DNA of 36,253 nt from RGIG464 sp045599585. GTDB taxonomy: Bacteria > Myxococcota_A > Bradymonadia > UBA4248. The stretch spans positions 1 to 36,253 of the forward strand of contig JAZRWH010000134.1 in NCBI GenBank assembly GCA_045599585.1. Direction: 5' to 3'. A program made the position numbers and the translations under genes. Each line of letters begins with the position of its first letter. Positions within the stretch are counted from its first letter, which is position 1. The notes beneath the pieces are model-generated. The model ran no database searches. It saw only the letters and a program-made list of their open reading frames with translations, and was not told the DNA's origin. Shown here piece after piece: positions 33,190 through 36,253 of this stretch.

Positions 33190-35616
33190 TTAATTATTGG
33201 TCTGGCTGCCCCAAACGCGTTGTTTCGTAGCGAGCATCTTACGGACTTCTTCTGCTTTACGAGCGTGGCTCATACCGACGTACTTCTCATAATAACGCGT
33301 GGCTAATGATGCATTTCCGCTCTTATCCAGATAAATCGCGTAGTTCAATACACCTTCCGGATTATCATCGCTGGCAAATTTAGCTAGTGTCGCGTTAGCA
33401 TCATTGAGTTTGTCTGACATCAAACGCGCAACAACGAGGTTGAATTGATCTGAATTACTCTTCGCTCCGAGCGAATCCAAACGATTGTAGTTCTCAACTG
33501 CTTTGTCGTACTTTTTGCTGCGAAGCGCTTGAAAACCGAGTTTTCGTCTGACAGCCATCTCTATCGCGTTAAACGCTGGGTTATTCTTATGCTTATCAAT
33601 AATGTTGAGCGAAGCATCAAGATTGCCCGTTTCATAATAGACGTACGCTAACTCAACTGAAATATCCAACACGCCATTGTTGACAATCGTCGCTTTGGCC
33701 GAACTGTTTAAACTATCAAACTCACTGCGTACGGTTTCAAGCGCTGACTTGGCCTGTGAAAAACGCTTGTTGCGAATATGATTCACCGCTGTCAAATAGT
33801 CAAAACGGATCTTATCAACGCCATCCAGACCATCCTTGGATTGATCGACTCTGTCAAGCTGACGCGTGAACGTGTCAAAATCATTCTCTCTAAAAGCCGA
33901 CATGGCGCGTTCGAGGGCGACTGCTGCACTGGCCGGCGAATCGACTACGCCGAACTTTTCTGCTTCCGCAAGCGATTTTTCAGCTTCAATCCAGTTGCCC
34001 ATGTTCGACTGGGCAACCGCAAGCAGGTACCAGCCACTTCCACCCATGGCTCTCGAGGACTGCGTCGCATTGAGTTCCGTTAAACGCTTGACAGCATAAT
34101 CATATGCGCCGTCTACAATATCGAACTGAGCGGCAAGTTTAATGACATTCGGATCGTCGCTTGAAATCTGCTCTGCCGCCATATACGCCGAATAGGCAGT
34201 ATCCATGTCGCCTTCCAAAAAAGCCAGCTGCGCTAGACTGCACTGAGCCTGCGTCACATGAACTTCCATCGCCAAAGCCTGCTCGAATAACATGCGTGCC
34301 TGATCAAAGTCACCCATCATCATCGCATCAGCCCCCTGATACAACAGCGTCAAACTCATCATGCTCCATGCGACGTTGTTGTTCAGATCATTATCTATTA
34401 TATTTTGAAGGACTTCTGCTGCCTGCGCATAATTGTGCGTCTCAAGATAATCGCGCGCCAAATAGATCGAAAATTGCGTTTTGTCCGGATTCGAATCCGA
34501 CAACCGACGATGCAGCGCCAATGAACTGTCAACATCACCCGACTGACGAAGCATGACCGCTCCAAAATGAATGTCGTCGGGGTTGTTGCTCTCTTCAACC
34601 TCTTCTCTGACATTCTTCATGACCTTTTTGTTGCCACGCTGAATCTCAATATAATCAAGTTTTAACCTGATATAACGATAATCCGGCATCTTTGATTCTA
34701 GCTCTTTGAATAATTTTTCTGCCTTATCCAAATTGCCTAGCTTCAATTCACAGTCGGCTATAAAATATTCCGCACTCATGTGCGTCGGATCTTCGTCCAA
34801 AACTTTTTTGAATCGCTTGATCGCCTCTTCATACTTGCCACTCAAATAATAGGCACTCGCGATCGTGTAAAGCAACTCATTGTGACGGTTGTCCATCGCA
34901 TACGCTTTTTCGTAATAGCGCACAGCCTCTTCGATGTTGCCGTGTTCAAAATGAACGTGCCCCATATTAATGGTCGCAATAACATCGTTCGGTTCCATCT
35001 CTAGAATCTTCGCAAGCGAAAGCTCCGCTCCGTCGACATTCTTGGCCTGAATATACGCCTGACTCAGAGCTCGGTACGCCTGAACGTCGTTCGGCATCAA
35101 ATCCGCGTACTTGCCAAAATTAACCTGGGCTGACTCCAACTGGCCTCGATCAAGCTGAATCTTGCCTAAAACAAAATAAGCCTCCGGAAGATTCTGCCTC
35201 TCTTCCACAACCTCTTTTAGCAGTGCTTCAGCCTCAGTCACCTCACCCGTATTGAACAGATTTAACCCAAGATAATGCTTTAATTCTACGTTTTCTGGGT
35301 GTTTCTGAAGCGCATTTCGAAGCAGATCTATCGCTTCACTGCTGCGACCTAACGCGTAATATACATACCCAAGACGAACATACGCATTTGCCATGTTCGG
35401 TTCTGCTTCAACGGCCTCGCGATACGACGTCAGAGCTCGTTCCAGGTACTTTTTGTCACCAATTTGTTCCGCCTGCTGCTCATACTTGATGCCGGCATCA
35501 TAGCTCTCTTGGGCCTGCTTCGTCGAATAATGGCTCTGCGCCATAGCAGTGCCTTCCATGCCTAAAAGCAACCCAAGGCTCAATACTAGCCCAGCAAACT
35601 TCCTTATCTGACGCAT
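33190..35616 (-). CDS. Exported TPR-repeat protein
   Basis: The 808-residue protein has a signal peptide (to GTAMA, about residue 26) and then TPR units almost throughout, with canonical examples such as ANAYVRLGYVYYALGRSSEA, read in parts, PENVELKHYLGLNLF, and AEYFIADCELKLGNLDKAEKLF. At least fifteen units are likely. It is predicted to be a periplasmic or outer-membrane-facing scaffold. ATG 35616 is chosen because of the strong GGAGGAAAGA site just before it; a longer in-frame start exists but would place the signal peptide internally. It is the first gene of the five-gene operon behind a good promoter, and the binding-protein gene begins 18 nt downstream. Confidence 0.85.
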   Translation of the reverse strand: MRQIRKFAGLVLSLGLLLGMEGTAMAQSHYSTKQAQESYDAGIKYEQQAEQIGDKKYLERALTSYREAVEAEPNMANAYVRLGYVYYALGRSSEAIDLLRNALQKHPENVELKHYLGLNLFNTGEVTEAEALLKEVVEERQNLPEAYFVLGKIQLDRGQLESAQVNFGKYADLMPNDVQAYRALSQAYIQAKNVDGAELSLAKILEMEPNDVIATINMGHVHFEHGNIEEAVRYYEKAYAMDNRHNELLYTIASAYYLSGKYEEAIKRFKKVLDEDPTHMSAEYFIADCELKLGNLDKAEKLFKELESKMPDYRYIRLKLDYIEIQRGNKKVMKNVREEVEESNNPDDIHFGAVMLRQSGDVDSSLALHRRLSDSNPDKTQFSIYLARDYLETHNYAQAAEVLQNIIDNDLNNNVAWSMMSLTLLYQGADAMMMGDFDQARMLFEQALAMEVHVTQAQCSLAQLAFLEGDMDTAYSAYMAAEQISSDDPNVIKLAAQFDIVDGAYDYAVKRLTELNATQSSRAMGGSGWYLLAVAQSNMGNWIEAEKSLAEAEKFGVVDSPASAAVALERAMSAFRENDFDTFTRQLDRVDQSKDGLDGVDKIRFDYLTAVNHIRNKRFSQAKSALETVRSEFDSLNSSAKATIVNNGVLDISVELAYVYYETGNLDASLNIIDKHKNNPAFNAIEMAVRRKLGFQALRSKKYDKAVENYNRLDSLGAKSNSDQFNLVVARLMSDKLNDANATLAKFASDDNPEGVLNYAIYLDKSGNASLATRYYEKYVGMSHARKAEEVRKMLATKQRVWGSQTNN

Positions 35617-35659
35617 TCTTTCCTCCGAATCCGGGTATAGACACAAAAACTCCTCTATC

Positions 35660-35688
35660 ATTATACTGAAAACGTACTCTGCTTACAA
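35660..35688 (-). promoter_or_regulatory. Sigma70-like promoter of the five-gene operon
   Basis: On the minus strand TTGTAA (35688-35683) and TATAAT (35665-35660) are separated by 17 bp. The -10 box lies about 43 nt upstream of the TPR gene start. It is the best promoter in the window and would drive all five genes. Confidence 0.65.
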
Positions 35689-35699
35689 TTGCAAACCGC

Positions 35700-35974
35700 C
35701 TAGCCATGATCGTCTTTTTTCCTTTTGTTGGGTCGGCTTCTCGGCCGCTACGCAGCCTCAATACGCCTCCCCGGCACATCTTTTCAGCCCCCCGATAACC
35801 TCTTCCACACGCTCAACACCATCCTTTACCCCGACACGGTTGAAGGCTCCACGATAACAACGGCTTCAATACGATGCGCCCTTTATAGAATTTTAAACAA
35901 ATATCACACTCCATTAAACAATAACATTCATTACAGATTGCAAACAAACGCACTCCGTTTTAGGTTCTAACCAA
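35700..35974. other. Intergenic region, no gene seen
   Basis: No coding region is supported. The stretch 35730-35780 (GGCCGCTACGCAGCC and CAATACGCC) slightly recalls a decayed repeat copy but lacks the fixed arms. Confidence 0.35.
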
Positions 35975-36113
35975 GAGGGGGTAGCGGCGTATCGACTTTG
36001 CCGAACATTTTAAGTCCCCGAATACCTAGTCCTATATCGCAAGCCTCATGCAGCGTAACTCCATCCCCAAATAAACTTTTGTTCGGCAAAGAAGATAGAC
36101 GCTCAGGGGGACT
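35975..36113 (+). repeat. Dispersed palindromic element, copy 8, long and truncated
   Basis: GAGGGGGTAGCGGCGTAT (35975-35992) is followed by an extended central arm whose base is CTTTGCCGAAC (35996-36006) paired with GTTCGGCAAAG (36081-36091), then ATAGACGCTCAGGGGGACT. The normal TTCCCCCTC end is missing: the sequence changes to unrelated DNA at about 36113, where the IS30-like element begins. Confidence 0.8.
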
Positions 36114-36253
36114 CGGTAGATTATCGTTTCAAATGCATAAAAATGAAGAAGGACCGCATCAATCCGGTGTATGATGATTTTGCGTAACTACACATACGGA
36201 GGTTTGATGCGATCATTTGCTCATTTTACGTTAAACGAAAGGGAAGTGCTACA
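36114..36253 (+). mobile_element. Left end of an IS30-like insertion sequence, cut by the window
   Basis: From about 36114 (CGGTAGATTATCG) the sequence no longer matches the repeat family, and a transposase-like gene starts 93 nt further on. The other end is outside the window, so the terminal repeats and target duplication cannot be checked. Confidence 0.5.
36207..36253 (+). CDS. IS30-family-like transposase, N-terminal fragment
   Basis: Fifteen codons are visible, starting at an ATG after a GGAGG site (ACGGAGGTTTG). The residues MRSFAHFTLNEREVL resemble the N-terminus of IS30-family transposases (YxHLTLEEREx), which is the start of their helix-turn-helix DNA-binding domain. The gene runs off the window. 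The call rests on a short match and on its position beside a broken palindromic element. Confidence 0.5.
   Translation, partial: MRSFAHFTLNEREVL

Noticed and set aside
35725..35785. Ninth copy of the palindromic element
   Set aside because: Only short strings (CAATACGCC, GGCCGC) are similar; the GAGGGGGTAGCGG and CAGGGGGA arms are missing. It could be a decayed copy but cannot be supported.

Overview
The window looks like chromosome from a Gram-negative deltaproteobacterial-type organism, most likely a member of the Myxococcota or a close relative such as the Bradymonadia. This is inferred from a eukaryote-like Ser/Thr kinase whose catalytic loop reads HND-ISPPN (close to the HRDVSPQN loops of myxobacterial kinases), a lipoprotein with DUF4215 / 'Myxococcus cysteine-rich' repeats, DUF2914, long TPR proteins, and an outer membrane with Omp85 and lipoprotein maturation genes. 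No rRNA or tRNA gene was found, so the placement stays provisional. Base composition is moderate, well below that of classical myxobacteria.

Layout. 1-8.7 kb (+ strand): the 3' part of an acidic repeat protein, proC, a tail-anchored Ser/Thr kinase, an Hsp33-like redox chaperone, lysC, a COG2509-type FAD dehydrogenase and an inositol-monophosphatase family enzyme. 9.0-14.9 kb (- strand): an esterase-like hydrolase, a 1.4 kb repeat-rich gap, then a DUF2914 lipoprotein, a DUF4215-thermonuclease lipoprotein and a MATE transporter. 15.2-16.7 kb (+): a zinc-ribbon/TM/SH3 protein. 17-22.8 kb (-): cdsA, rseP, tsaB, lspA and lgt, an envelope and lipoprotein-maturation cluster. 23-28 kb (-): an M50B-like peptidase coupled to an EtfD-like Fe-S membrane oxidoreductase, and an L,D-transpeptidase lipoprotein. 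28.8-35.6 kb (-): a tight five-gene run (TPR protein, PhnD-like binding protein, receiver-HATPase protein, single-POTRA Omp85 protein, small exported protein) behind one good sigma70-like promoter. The right edge carries the start of an IS30-like insertion sequence.

The most unusual content is non-coding. (1) Eight copies of a dispersed palindromic element have a fixed GAGGGGGTAGCGGCGTAT arm, a central stem that changes sequence and length but stays self-complementary, and a fixed CGCTCAGGGGGA...TTCCCCC 3' hairpin. Seven of the eight lie 7-100 nt after a stop codon. The eighth is broken by the IS30-like element inside its 3' hairpin. (2) A 42-bp double-palindrome tandem array is interrupted by a 318-bp MITE-like element with 14-bp perfect terminal inverted repeats and a 9-bp target duplication. 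Removing the element restores the array phase exactly. A decayed relative of the MITE lies just upstream. (3) A GC-rich, hairpin-rich intergenic island lies at 28.48-28.69 kb.

The best candidate for an undescribed protein system is the five-gene envelope operon at 28.8-35.6 kb. It combines a periplasmic solute-binding sensor candidate, a cytoplasmic receiver fused to an anti-sigma-like ATPase, an outer-membrane Omp85 barrel and a large TPR scaffold.
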